DNA of 9,528 nt from Eubacteriales Family XIII. Incertae Sedis bacterium (GCA_031263875.1 JAISEX010000289.1:1-9528), one strand, 5' to 3'. Counted from the first letter of the stretch, positions 1 through 5,716 are shown. Numbers and translations: made by a program. Notes: generated by a model from the sequence alone, not told the origin.

Positions 1-10
1 CCCCGCGCTC

Positions 11-47
11 AAAAATAATAAAGCCGACAGGCACTGAGGCCGCCGAC
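11..47 (-). terminator. Intrinsic terminator in the cobalamin riboswitch leader
   Basis: On the minus strand a GC-rich stem (23-47, arms GTCGGCGGC and GCC-T-GTCGGC with one bulged T and a 6-nt loop) is followed directly by TTTATTATTTTT (11-22). It lies 34 nt past the 3' end of the riboswitch and before any start codon in the window. That is where the expression platform of a transcription-attenuating riboswitch would be. Termination when B12 is bound is inferred; I did not find an unambiguous antiterminator pairing. Confidence 0.72.
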
Positions 48-80
48 TCGTCGTTACTACCAAGTATTTGTTTGATAGAG

Positions 81-228
81 GGTCTGGTAAGTCTCCTGAC
101 TCGCGCATCGTCCTCCGCACGCCTTCCCATCGCAACCGACAGTGGCCCCGTGCTTCGTCCGCGTTACAGTTGCCACGTGTGGCAGTTCCGGACATGACCC
201 CGGATTCCTCGTTACCGCATAAGCGACC
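81..228 (-). ncRNA. Cobalamin (B12) riboswitch aptamer
   Basis: Read on the minus strand, this segment has the conserved landmarks of the cobalamin aptamer in order. First is a 5' core with GAGGAATCCGGGGTCATG and then TCCGGAACTGCC and GGCAACTGTAA. Next come GGGGCCACTGTCGG, GGGAAGGCGTGCGGAGGACGAT, shown here as GGGAAGGC plus GACGATG, and finally the B12 box AGTCAGGAGACTTACC. The 5' GGTAA (near 213-217) can pair with the 3' TTACC to close P1. A promoter sits just upstream and an intrinsic terminator just downstream. In this class, adenosyl- or methylcobalamin binding usually shuts off B12 synthesis or import genes, or genes with B12-independent alternatives. The controlled gene is outside the window to the left. 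Confidence 0.93.
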
Positions 229-254
229 AAAAAGCAATATTAAATTACCCTACC

Positions 255-283
255 AGTATATAACCATCGCCCGCGCCCCGCAA
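255..283 (-). promoter_or_regulatory. Promoter of the cobalamin riboswitch transcript
   Basis: On the minus strand TTGCGG (278-283) and TATACT (255-260) are separated by exactly 17 nt. The predicted transcription start, about 7 nt further on, falls roughly 20 nt before the aptamer. The position and the spacing both fit a housekeeping sigma promoter for the leader. Confidence 0.7.
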
Positions 284-297
284 CCGGAAAGTTTATA

Positions 298-334
298 CAA
301 AACGCAGGCGGGAACGGCTTTTTCCGTGTCCCGC
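298..334 (-). terminator. Intrinsic terminator after the Sua5 gene
   Basis: A minus-strand stem at 308-334 (GCGGGA-C-ACGG pairing with CCGTTCCCGC, one bulged C, loop AAAAAG) is followed by a short TTTT at 299-302. It starts about 25 nt past the Sua5 stop codon and precedes the riboswitch promoter. It would therefore separate the two transcripts. The U tract is short, so termination strength is uncertain. Confidence 0.6.
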
Positions 335-359
335 GAATGCGTACCGGCGTGCCGCCTTG

Positions 360-1520
360 TTACACGTAAATCAATTTGCCGGCGGCGCTTTTGCGCATGC
401 GGTTCATCAGGGCGAAGCCCGCGCCGTCCGTGTCCGGTATCGCTCCGGCGATAATAAGGTCCGCGTCGGAATCGTCAAGCTCGCGGAGACGCGCGTAATA
501 GCTCGCGGCGGCTTCCTCGGCATTAGCAGCGCCCGATCCCGCGTTTTCGCTTCCATATAATATAACGCCGACCATGCGTCCGAGCTGCTCGTTCATCGTC
601 TTCAGGCGCTCGGCTTCGCGGCGGATATTCTCCGGGCTCCCTTCGATAAGGATCATCTCGGCCGTGGGCGCGTAATGGCGGTACTTCATGCCGGGAGAGC
701 GCGGCGCCGGAACCGTGTCCGCGTTACCCGCGGGGAGCACCGCGGCGTTGTCATCGCCGGCTTCATATGCTTCGGCGGCATCCCGGCGCGCCGCATCGAT
801 CAGAGCCGCGTCGTAAACGACGTCCTTGCCCAAAACTATGCTCAAATCGTAGGCGGAAATAATGCCGGGCCGGAGCACCGTCGGCGTTTCGGACGTGAGG
901 TCGACCACCGTCGATTCGATACCGACGCGGCAGCCGCCGCCCGCAAGTATGCAATCGACCTTGCCGTCCAGATCGCGAATAACATGTTCGGCCTTCGTGG
1001 GGCTCGGCCTGCCGGAAGTGTTGGCGCTCGGAGCGGCCACGGGCACGCCCGCGAGTCGTATAAGTTCTTCGGCGGCAGGGCAGTCGGGCAGGCGCACCGC
1101 GACGGTATCAAGGCCGCCCGTCACCACGGCCGGCACCGCGGCGCTCTTGGCGAAAATCATCGTGAGCGGGCCCGGCCAAAATCTGTCCGCAAGCCGTATC
1201 GCATCCGGCGTAATGCCGTCGGTCAGCCGGCCGATGTCGCTCGCTCGCGCTATATGCACTATCATGGGATTGTCGGCGGGACGGCCTTTCGCGGCGTAAA
1301 CGCGGCGCACCGCGTCCTCGTCAAGCGCATTGGCGCCGAGCCCGTACACGGTTTCCGTGGGAAACGCGACCAAACCGCCGCCCGCAAGTATGGCCGCGGC
1401 TTCGCGGACACGCGCCATCGCCGCTTCGACGTCCGCGATAGCTTTCGCCTCGCACAGCACCTGAGCCTTCCGTATCGTTTCTTCGTTCAATGCGGTTATA
1501 TCAAAAATTTTCGTGTTCAT
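360..1520 (-). CDS. L-threonylcarbamoyladenylate synthase, Sua5 type
   Basis: The 386-residue product makes threonylcarbamoyl-AMP from threonine, bicarbonate and ATP, the first step of the t6A modification at position 37 of ANN-decoding tRNAs. The YrdC/Sua5 core is clear: PTETVYGLG (54-62), KGRP (78-81), SANxSG (165-170) and GIESTVVDL (200-208). A linker rich in Ala and Asp (about 232-272) leads to SPGMKYRHYAP (275-285), the hallmark joining the core to the C-terminal Sua5 domain, so this is the long Sua5 form and not the short TsaC form. About 40 residues precede the core, roughly 20 more than I would expect for bacterial Sua5. The ATG has only a weak AAGAG nearby. It lies downstream of prfA, a common Firmicutes arrangement, but a 350-bp repeat-bearing gap separates them and no convincing promoter was found in it. 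Confidence 0.95.
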   Translation of the reverse strand: MNTKIFDITALNEETIRKAQVLCEAKAIADVEAAMARVREAAAILAGGGLVAFPTETVYGLGANALDEDAVRRVYAAKGRPADNPMIVHIARASDIGRLTDGITPDAIRLADRFWPGPLTMIFAKSAAVPAVVTGGLDTVAVRLPDCPAAEELIRLAGVPVAAPSANTSGRPSPTKAEHVIRDLDGKVDCILAGGGCRVGIESTVVDLTSETPTVLRPGIISAYDLSIVLGKDVVYDAALIDAARRDAAEAYEAGDDNAAVLPAGNADTVPAPRSPGMKYRHYAPTAEMILIEGSPENIRREAERLKTMNEQLGRMVGVILYGSENAGSGAANAEEAAASYYARLRELDDSDADLIIAGAIPDTDGAGFALMNRMRKSAAGKLIYV

Positions 1521-1591
1521 AACTCTTGCTTCGTCTATACTTCACGTTTCGTTTCAAAACGCCGTGCTTTTCTTCCTTTTATATGATACTG

Positions 1592-1746
1592 GCGCATGGG
1601 GCTGTCCCTGCGGTCATTTATAAAAGATACCTCTGAAAACCTTCGTCATACTGATTTTTGCATTGCTTTCCGGCCAGCCCCACCGGGCTCTGCGGGGCTT
1701 CGGCCGCTTCGCGGCTGCTACCGCACCCCTCCGATCCCGTGCGCGA
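1592..1746 (+). repeat. Modular dispersed repeat, copy 1 (74-nt insert)
   Basis: This copy begins GCGCATGGGGC and ends ATCCCGTGCGCG, so its ends are imperfect inverted repeats (GCGCATGGG against GCGCACGGG). The segment 1678-1739 nearly matches 9196-9266, including CCCCACCGGGCTCTGCGGGG and CGGCCGCTTCGCGGCTGCTA. At the hairpin formed by TGGGGC (1597-1602) and GCCCCA (1677-1682) this copy carries 74 nt where the copy at 9181 has 3 nt. The paired arms extend to TGGGGCTG and CAGCCCCA. It occupies most of the prfA-Sua5 gap. No gene was seen in 1521-1870; the open frames crossing it are arginine-rich repeat translations. Confidence 0.8.
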
Positions 1747-1870
1747 GAAAGCCGGGCAGGGTCCACCGCACGTCCATCCTTACTCCGGCGTATCCGTCCC
1801 TCGCGCAAACGCCAAAAGAGGCGAGATAAGATTCGGCCCAAGCATTCTCATCATGCCGTCCCCCGCGCCG

Positions 1871-2944
1871 TTACTCCTCGACAGCACTCAGCTTCTCCGC
1901 TTGGTCGCTGGCGCCGAGAGCGTCGATCACCTCGTCGAGATCGCCGTCCATAAACACCGCGAGCTTGTAGAGCGTCAGCCCGATCCGGTGGTCGGAAATG
2001 CGGCCCTGCGGAAAATTATACGTGCGAATGCGCTCGCTCCGGTCGCCGGAACCGACCATGCTGCGCCGGGCGTCGGATATTTCCTTGTTCTGCTCCTGCA
2101 TTTTCAGATCGAACAGACGCGCGCGCAAAACCTTGAACGCCTTGTCCTTATTTTTTATCTGTGATTTTTCGTCCTGGCACGAAACGACGATGCCCGTAGG
2201 CTCGTGCGTCAAACGCACAGCGGAATCCGTCGTGTTGACCGATTGGCCGCCATTCCCCGACGAGCGAAACACGTCGACGCGCACATCATTCGGGTCTATC
2301 TCTATCTCCACGTCGTCGATTTCGGGGAGCACCGCGACGGTCGCCGCGGACGTATGTATGCGGCCGCTCGCCTCCGTTTCGGGAACCCTCTGCACGCGAT
2401 GGACGCCGCTCTCGAATTTGAGCCGCGAGTACGCCCCGCGCCCCCGAATCATCACCACGGCCTCCTTGATAGCGCCGATGCCGTTTTCGTTCATTTCGAG
2501 AAGTTCCGTTTTCCAACCCCGGCGCTCCGCGTAACGCATGTACATGCGCAAAAGATCGCTCGCGAAAAGACCGGCTTCCTCGCCGCCCGTTCCCGCGCGG
2601 ATCTCAAGTATAACGTTCTTGTCGTCGTTCGGATCCTTCGGCAAAAGCAGCACCGTCAATTCCTCGGACAGCGCCTCGGATTTTTTTTCAAGATCGGCGA
2701 GTTCCGCCTTGAACAGTTCCTTTTCCTCCGCGTCAAGCTCCCCGCTTTCGAGCAGTTCCCTCGTTTCGCTCAGCGAGCTGCCCGTATTTTTATACAAACG
2801 GAACGCGGTAACGACAGGCTCCATCTCGCCCATCTCCTTCACGGCTTTCCGCCACACGGGTTGGTTCGCGATAATATCCGGGTCGGACGCCTGTTTCGAT
2901 AATTCTTCGTATTTAGTTTCTATAGCTTCAAGTTTGTCAAGCAT
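1871..2944 (-). CDS. prfA: Peptide chain release factor 1 (RF1)
   Basis: The 357-residue product recognises UAA and UAG in the ribosomal A site and triggers hydrolysis of peptidyl-tRNA. Visible parts are an N-terminal helical domain (1-100), the RF family segment with RAGTGGEEA (116-124), the codon-recognition PxT motif as PET (188-190, in the [18 protein letters not shown] context), and the catalytic GGQ loop ([13 protein letters not shown] at 232-234). The PxT motif and length identify RF1 and exclude RF2, which has SPF. The ATG follows rpmE after a 74-nt gap containing a terminator, so expression probably relies on read-through or an unseen promoter. The ribosome binding site is weak (GTAAAG close to the ATG). 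The prmC gene for the RF glutamine methyltransferase, often adjacent in Firmicutes, is not between prfA and the Sua5 gene. Confidence 0.98.
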   Translation of the reverse strand: MLDKLEAIETKYEELSKQASDPDIIANQPVWRKAVKEMGEMEPVVTAFRLYKNTGSSLSETRELLESGELDAEEKELFKAELADLEKKSEALSEELTVLLLPKDPNDDKNVILEIRAGTGGEEAGLFASDLLRMYMRYAERRGWKTELLEMNENGIGAIKEAVVMIRGRGAYSRLKFESGVHRVQRVPETEASGRIHTSAATVAVLPEIDDVEIEIDPNDVRVDVFRSSGNGGQSVNTTDSAVRLTHEPTGIVVSCQDEKSQIKNKDKAFKVLRARLFDLKMQEQNKEISDARRSMVGSGDRSERIRTYNFPQGRISDHRIGLTLYKLAVFMDGDLDEVIDALGASDQAEKLSAVEE

Positions 2945-2976
2945 TTCTCTTTACACTCTGCCAATCAATTTCCCGT

Positions 2977-3007
2977 TAAAAGAAAAGACCGGAAGCACGT
3001 TCCGGCC
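2977..3007 (-). terminator. Intrinsic terminator between rpmE and prfA
   Basis: Minus-strand stem GGCCGGAA/TTCCGGTC (2987-2994 with 3000-3007, one G-T pair, 5-nt loop) is followed by TTTTCTTTT (2978-2986). It starts 12 nt beyond the rpmE stop codon. Partial read-through would set the ratio of L31 to RF1 transcripts. Confidence 0.75.
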
Positions 3008-3018
3008 CGTCCATTTTC

Positions 3019-3219
3019 TTAGTCCAGCTTATATTTTGTCTTGAATTTCTCAACGCGGCCGCCGCGGTTGATGAATTTCTGCTGTCCCGTAAAGAACGGA
3101 TGGCAGGCGGAGCAAACGTCGAGCCGTATCTCGCCCTCCGTCGAACGGGTTTCAAACTCGCTGCCGCAGGCGCATGTAACCTTTGTTACCTTATAGTCCG
3201 GGTGGATGTCTTTCTTCAT
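3019..3219 (-). CDS. rpmE: 50S ribosomal protein L31, zinc-binding (C+) type
   Basis: A 66-residue L31 that sits at the central protuberance of the 50S subunit and bridges it to the 30S head. It starts MKKDIHPDY and contains the L31 signature around [20 protein letters not shown] (40-59). Four cysteines in a CxC...CxxC pattern (16, 18, 36, 39) mark the zinc-binding form, as opposed to the zinc-free paralogue made under zinc starvation. The ATG is supported by AAAGAGG (3226-3232) six nt upstream. It has its own promoter about 95 nt upstream, a small hairpin in the leader, and a terminator just after the stop. prfA follows on the same strand. Confidence 0.98.
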   Translation of the reverse strand: MKKDIHPDYKVTKVTCACGSEFETRSTEGEIRLDVCSACHPFFTGQQKFINRGGRVEKFKTKYKLD

Positions 3220-3258
3220 TTTTTGCCTCTTTTCTGCTGCCGTCGAATATTCTCATTA

Positions 3259-3272
3259 CCCGCTTTCGCGGG
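3259..3272 (-). promoter_or_regulatory. Small GAAA-capped hairpin in the rpmE leader
   Basis: The minus-strand transcript contains CCCGC-GAAA-GCGGG, a 5-bp stem with a GNRA tetraloop, between the rpmE promoter and its ribosome binding site. The leader is about 85-90 nt long. Several ribosomal protein genes, rpmE among them, are known to have autoregulatory leader structures. Whether this one binds L31 is not shown by the sequence. Confidence 0.4.
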
Positions 3273-3312
3273 ATCATCGCTTTATGGCGCCGTCAACAAG
3301 GACAGCCTTATT

Positions 3313-3341
3313 ATTATACAGGAAAATACATGCCTACGCAA
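3313..3341 (-). promoter_or_regulatory. rpmE promoter
   Basis: Minus-strand TTGCGT (3336-3341) and a perfect TATAAT (3313-3318) are 17 nt apart. The predicted start site lies near 3306, giving a leader of about 87 nt before the rpmE ATG. Confidence 0.82.
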
Positions 3342-3397
3342 GCGTGGGATTTTGCAATAATAGCAGGCTCACTCATTCGCATTGATCCTACGTTGAC

Positions 3398-3430
3398 ATA
3401 AAAAGAGCCGGCGTCTACCGACACAAGCTC
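3398..3430 (-). terminator. Intrinsic terminator after the MazF-like toxin gene
   Basis: On the minus strand GAGCTTGTGTC and GACGCCGGCTC (3405-3430) form an 11-position stem with one mismatch and a GGTA loop. TTTTT follows (3400-3404). It lies just past the toxin stop codon and would close the toxin-antitoxin transcript before the rpmE promoter. Confidence 0.78.
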
Positions 3431-3432
3431 AT

Positions 3433-3747
3433 TCACTTCACATTATATCTAAATCTTAATGTTAACTCATCCTGTTCATGCAATTGTCCGATATACGTTT
3501 CCAAGTCGCGATGCTTTAGTATTATCTGATATGCCGTATTGATAACAGTCGGTTTAGTCAATCCCGCTTCCGCCCAATGAATAATGATATAATCACTGCT
3601 GGCTTTGCGCGGCTTACTCGTCATCCGCAAACAAACCGCTATATTCTTACGAGGGTCAATAATTAATACCGGTCTCTTTTTCACCCGCGCCGGATCGTCC
3701 GCGTATGGGACAAACGCCCACCAGATACTATACGGCTTTACGGTCAT
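3433..3747 (-). CDS. PemK/MazF-family toxin paired with a Panacea antitoxin
   Basis: A 104-residue protein resembling PemK/MazF endoribonucleases, which cut mRNA at short motifs and arrest growth. Visible features are YSIWWAFVPYADDP near the N-terminus, KKRPVLIID (23-31) with the conserved RP pair, and RMTSKP (41-46) for the usual TS/TT strand. DYIIIHWAEAGLTKPTVIN (52-70) and IGQLHEQDEL (86-95) follow, both typical of one MazF-like subgroup. A longer reading frame starts at 3822, but I chose the ATG at 3747 because it begins the recognisable fold and overlaps the antitoxin stop by 20 bp, as expected for translational coupling; the nearest Shine-Dalgarno-like GGAAAG is weak. The gene is visibly AT-richer than the translation genes, suggesting acquisition. 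Nuclease activity is inferred from family only. Confidence 0.8.
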   Translation of the reverse strand: MTVKPYSIWWAFVPYADDPARVKKRPVLIIDPRKNIAVCLRMTSKPRKASSDYIIIHWAEAGLTKPTVINTAYQIILKHRDLETYIGQLHEQDELTLRFRYNVK

Positions 3748-4279
3748 TAACGCGCTGTTCTTTCCATTCGTCGTACCAACTATCTTCGTCCGGGTCGTAG
3801 TCTTCCGCCGGAAGCACATCAACTATCGGAATATTCCCAAAGACCTGCTCGTATGAAAACACATTCTCCGAAAAATAATCTTTTATGCTTTCTTTCGTTA
3901 TTATGTCGTTATCGTCGCGCGCGTTTATCCACGGGGTTTCGCTATGTGTTTTGTCCACAAGTTCCTTCGTGGTAAAAGTTCTATATCGCTTATATATTTC
4001 CTCAATAATTTCTTTATCAAACGGTTCAAGAGAAATATCGCTCACATCTGCCTGTAACTGCTCCTTGCCACAATCTTTATACTGCTGCCATACCGCGTGA
4101 ACAACCGGCCCGTGCTTCCATGCAAGCATTTCATCATCAAAAACAGCGTAGCCGCCCGCGCCAAGATATGTTCCTTGTACATAATACAAGAGTTTCTGCA
4201 GTTTTAACTGTGTAATCTCATCATTATACTTGTTCGCAAGGATAATAACATATTTCGCTATATCACAGGCAGAATACAT
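3728..4279 (-). CDS. Panacea-domain (DUF4065, SocA-like) antitoxin
   Basis: A 183-residue protein with the Panacea/DUF4065 fold. Family signatures are MYSACDIAKYVI at the start, LKLQKLLYYVQGTYL (25-39), AWKHGPVVHAVWQQY (53-67) and THSETPWINARDDN (111-124). Panacea proteins are described as antitoxins that neutralise many unrelated toxins and include the SocA adaptor. The C-terminal tail (about 158-180, AEDYDPDEDSWYDEWKEQR) is acidic and aromatic, as expected for a segment that binds a basic toxin surface; that role is inferred. The ATG is supported by AAGGAGA (4286-4292). A TATACT at 4318-4323 may be the -10 box, but no good -35 is present. Its stop overlaps the downstream toxin gene. A role in proteolysis or phage defence is possible but unsupported here. 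Confidence 0.88.
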   Translation of the reverse strand: MYSACDIAKYVIILANKYNDEITQLKLQKLLYYVQGTYLGAGGYAVFDDEMLAWKHGPVVHAVWQQYKDCGKEQLQADVSDISLEPFDKEIIEEIYKRYRTFTTKELVDKTHSETPWINARDDNDIITKESIKDYFSENVFSYEQVFGNIPIVDVLPAEDYDPDEDSWYDEWKEQRVNDRKAV

Positions 4280-4380
4280 TTCAAATCTCCTTAACCGAAT
4301 ATAAATACCTTTTTGTTAGTATAACACGTTTCAAAAAGAACCGTTAGGCGTACGCTCCTTCTTGACGAATAAGGAACACG

Positions 4381-4650
4381 TTAATAGATCGAGCTTCGGT
4401 GCCCTACCTCGACAGCGATGATTTCGCACATATCATCGCGAATATCGCAAATAACGCGGTAATCGCCTATCCGGTAACGCCACAGCCCCGCGAGGTTTTC
4501 GGAAAGCCCCTTCCCTTTTGCTCTCGGATCGTCCGTGCCGTCCACGTTTTTGCGCAGCCACGAAAGAATAAACCTTTGCTGAAACGGGTCGAGTTTGTTG
4601 AGTTGCTTTGCGGCGCGCGCTTCGATTACAAGCCTATATTTCGCCGCCAA
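4381..4650 (-). CDS. RelE-family toxin
   Basis: An 89-residue protein of the RelE/ParE superfamily, probably a ribosome-dependent mRNA interferase. It opens with YRLVIEARAAKQLNKLD, continues with DPRAKGKGLSENLAGLWRYR, and has the core strands WRYRIGDYRVICDI (57-70) and the ending VEVGHRSSIY (81-89), all typical of RelE relatives. The start is a TTG at 4650: stop codons lie six codons upstream in this frame, and no ATG precedes the conserved N-terminus. AGAGGA (4659-4664) is 8 nt before this TTG and supports it. The gene overlaps the antitoxin by 17 bp. A weak start codon would hold toxin output below antitoxin output. It could be ParE-like instead, but the sequence favours RelE. Confidence 0.87.
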   Translation of the reverse strand: MAAKYRLVIEARAAKQLNKLDPFQQRFILSWLRKNVDGTDDPRAKGKGLSENLAGLWRYRIGDYRVICDIRDDMCEIIAVEVGHRSSIY

Positions 4651-4867
4651 GACCGCATTCCTCTATCACCTCATCAAGCGTGTAGTATTCCGTTTCTCCG
4701 TTTTCCCGTCTCTCAAGATAATTTTGATACGCCTTTATATCCATTTGGTCTTCAAGGCGCTCGAAAAACGCGTCCTTCACGACTTGTGAAACGGTGGAAC
4801 CATGTGCCGCCGCATAGTCTTGCATAATATTTTTTTCGGCCGGTGTTACCCGCATCGAAACAAACAT
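4634..4867 (-). CDS. RelB-like (DUF6290-type) ribbon-helix-helix antitoxin
   Basis: A 77-residue antitoxin with an N-terminal ribbon-helix-helix DNA-binding part (MFVSMRVTPAEKNIMQDYAAAHGSTVSQVVKDAFFERLED, 1-40, written here in words as a beta strand, two helices and the usual G-S-T-V-S turn). The C-terminal part (41-77, DIKAYQNYLERRENG then YYTLDEVIEECGL) is the typical toxin-binding tail. A 90-residue reading from 4906 is possible, but AAGGAGA (4874-4880) is placed 6-7 nt before the ATG at 4867 and decides the start. It is expected to bind RelE and repress its own promoter; five copies of an 18-bp motif around that promoter are likely targets. Confidence 0.85.
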   Translation of the reverse strand: MFVSMRVTPAEKNIMQDYAAAHGSTVSQVVKDAFFERLEDQMDIKAYQNYLERRENGETEYYTLDEVIEECGLGGEI

Positions 4868-4886
4868 GGCGATTCTCCTTTCATGG

Positions 4887-5087
4887 CGTGTGACGATGTT
4901 GCACACATTATGATTATAGGACTTTGTGTTTGCCTTGTCAAATCAGGGCGTGTGATATTGTTGCACTAATTCCGAGAATTTCGGGACTTCGGAACGTGTG
5001 ACAATGTTGCACGAGTCTTATAACGTATGACATCGTTGCACGAGTTTCGGGAATTCGGGGATTTCAGAGCGTGTGATAATGTTGCAC
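4887..5087. repeat. Five-copy 18-bp iteron array, probable antitoxin operators
   Basis: The motif CGTGTGAYAWTGTTGCAC recurs at 4887-4904, 4949-4966, 4995-5012, 5024-5041 and 5070-5087, each with at most a few changes, all in the same direction. Start-to-start spacings are 62, 46, 29 and 46 bp. Copy 1 lies just downstream of the -10 box and copy 2 eight nt upstream of the -35 box of the relBE-like promoter, so a protein on both would block it. Sequence between copies is also related: what follows copy 1 resembles what follows copy 5, and copy 2 resembles copy 4, pointing to segmental duplication. A weak sixth match lies near 5147-5164. Confidence 0.85.
4913..4941 (-). promoter_or_regulatory. 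Perfect consensus promoter of the relBE-like operon
   Basis: On the minus strand TTGACA (4936-4941) and TATAAT (4913-4918) are exactly 17 nt apart, matching the sigma-70/sigma-A consensus at every position. Transcription would start near 4906, about 40 nt before the antitoxin ATG. Such a strong promoter fits an operon normally held down by its own product. Confidence 0.9.
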
Positions 5088-5286
5088 GTATTGTGATTGT
5101 AGAATTTGCCGTTGGAATGTTTTTTTAGCGAGGTGAGGTAAGGGCGCGTGTAATTGTTTTGGTGACGGGAGACGGCAGGTGAAGGATGGTCATGGCCGGT
5201 TCTGTTTCTCGCGTGTTTTGGCGGGCGCGGGGTAACGGGTACGCCGTATAATGGCGAACGTGCTTCGTACTTTTCTCGCGTATGTT
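5088..5286. other. Gene-free stretch upstream of the operator array
   Basis: No coding region was supported. Reading frames crossing it lack recognisable domains and have no ribosome binding sites. The segment from about 5088 to 5105 looks like a decayed duplicate of the relBE-like promoter: TACAAT stands where the functional copy has TATAAT. The rest is GC-rich and leads into the repeat at 5287. Confidence 0.5.
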
Positions 5287-5716
5287 CGCGCAAGGGATAG
5301 GAGGGGTGCGCAGCAGCCACGGCGCGGGACACGGACGCGAAACGGTGCCGAGAGCAGAGAGCGCAGCGGTTCACATCCGGAGCGCACGTCCAGAGCGCCG
5401 GGGCCGGAGCGAACGCGGAGCCCCGGATAGCCCGGTGGGGCACTCAAAACCAAAAGACCATTTTTCGTAAATGCTCGCGCTCGGAACTGTCCGTGCTCTG
5501 GATTGCTTCGCTACGCTCGCAATAGAGTTGTAACGAAATTAAAATTAAGTACAACAAACGTAAACGATTATGGCGTAAATTCAACCTGATTTGCGGTCAA
5601 CTCGTTGCCACGATATGGAAAACGACTAATTTCGTTACAACTCTAATGACGGGCAAATGCCACGCGTAGACTATCCCCCAGATTACGTACAAAACTGTTT
5701 TGAGTGCCCCATGCGC
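5287..5716 (-). repeat. Modular dispersed repeat, copy 2 (264-nt insert)
   Basis: Read on the minus strand it matches copies 1 and 3 at both ends: GCGCATGGGGC at 5716 and CTATCCCTTGCGCG at 5287, with CCCCACCGGGCT and GCACCCCTCC shared in between. The TGGGGC...GCCCCA hairpin found in all copies here has perfect 15-bp arms (5436-5450 and 5697-5711, TGGGGCACTCAAAAC). The 264 nt between the TGGGGC and GCCCCA cores include a MITE-like element. It also has about 90 extra nt between the central CTCCGG block and the GCACCCC block. No gene lies in it. Confidence 0.75.
5524..5644. mobile_element. MITE-like element with 19-bp perfect inverted ends
   Basis: TAGAGTTGTAACGAAATTA at 5523-5541 is the exact reverse complement of 5627-5645. 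The 85 nt between them are AT-richer and hold no coding frame. Two target-site readings are possible. AAT at 5521-5523 and 5645-5647 as a 3-bp duplication would rejoin the flanks into CTCGCAATGACGGGC and restore the hairpin ATTGC...GCAAT at 5502-5523. Alternatively TA at each end would be the 2-bp duplication used by IS630/Tc1-type transposases. It is non-autonomous and needs a transposase from elsewhere. Confidence 0.78.

Noticed and set aside
68..454. Plus-strand open frame of 128 codons
   Set aside because: It runs antisense through the cobalamin riboswitch, the terminator and the Sua5 3' end, and its translation is arginine- and serine-rich with no domain.
675..1586. Plus-strand open frame of 303 codons
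   Set aside because: It is antisense to the Sua5 gene, has an arginine-rich translation with no domain, and is explained by the GC-rich coding strand opposite.
1614..1841. Minus-strand open frame of 75 codons in the prfA-Sua5 gap
   Set aside because: Basic, low-complexity translation of the repeat; no plausible ribosome binding site or known domain.
4345..4380. Possible terminator between the two TA modules
   Set aside because: Only a 5-bp TCCTT/AAGGA stem with no U tract was found, so read-through from relBE into the Panacea operon cannot be excluded.
4887..5087. Iterons read as a CRISPR array or replication origin
   Set aside because: The repeats are 18 bp, spacings are irregular (62, 46, 29, 46) and spacers are themselves related. 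They bracket a promoter, and no Cas or Rep gene is present.
5018..5453. Minus-strand open frames over the gap upstream of the TA genes
   Set aside because: They translate the iterons and the modular repeat, have no ribosome binding site and contain no recognisable domain.
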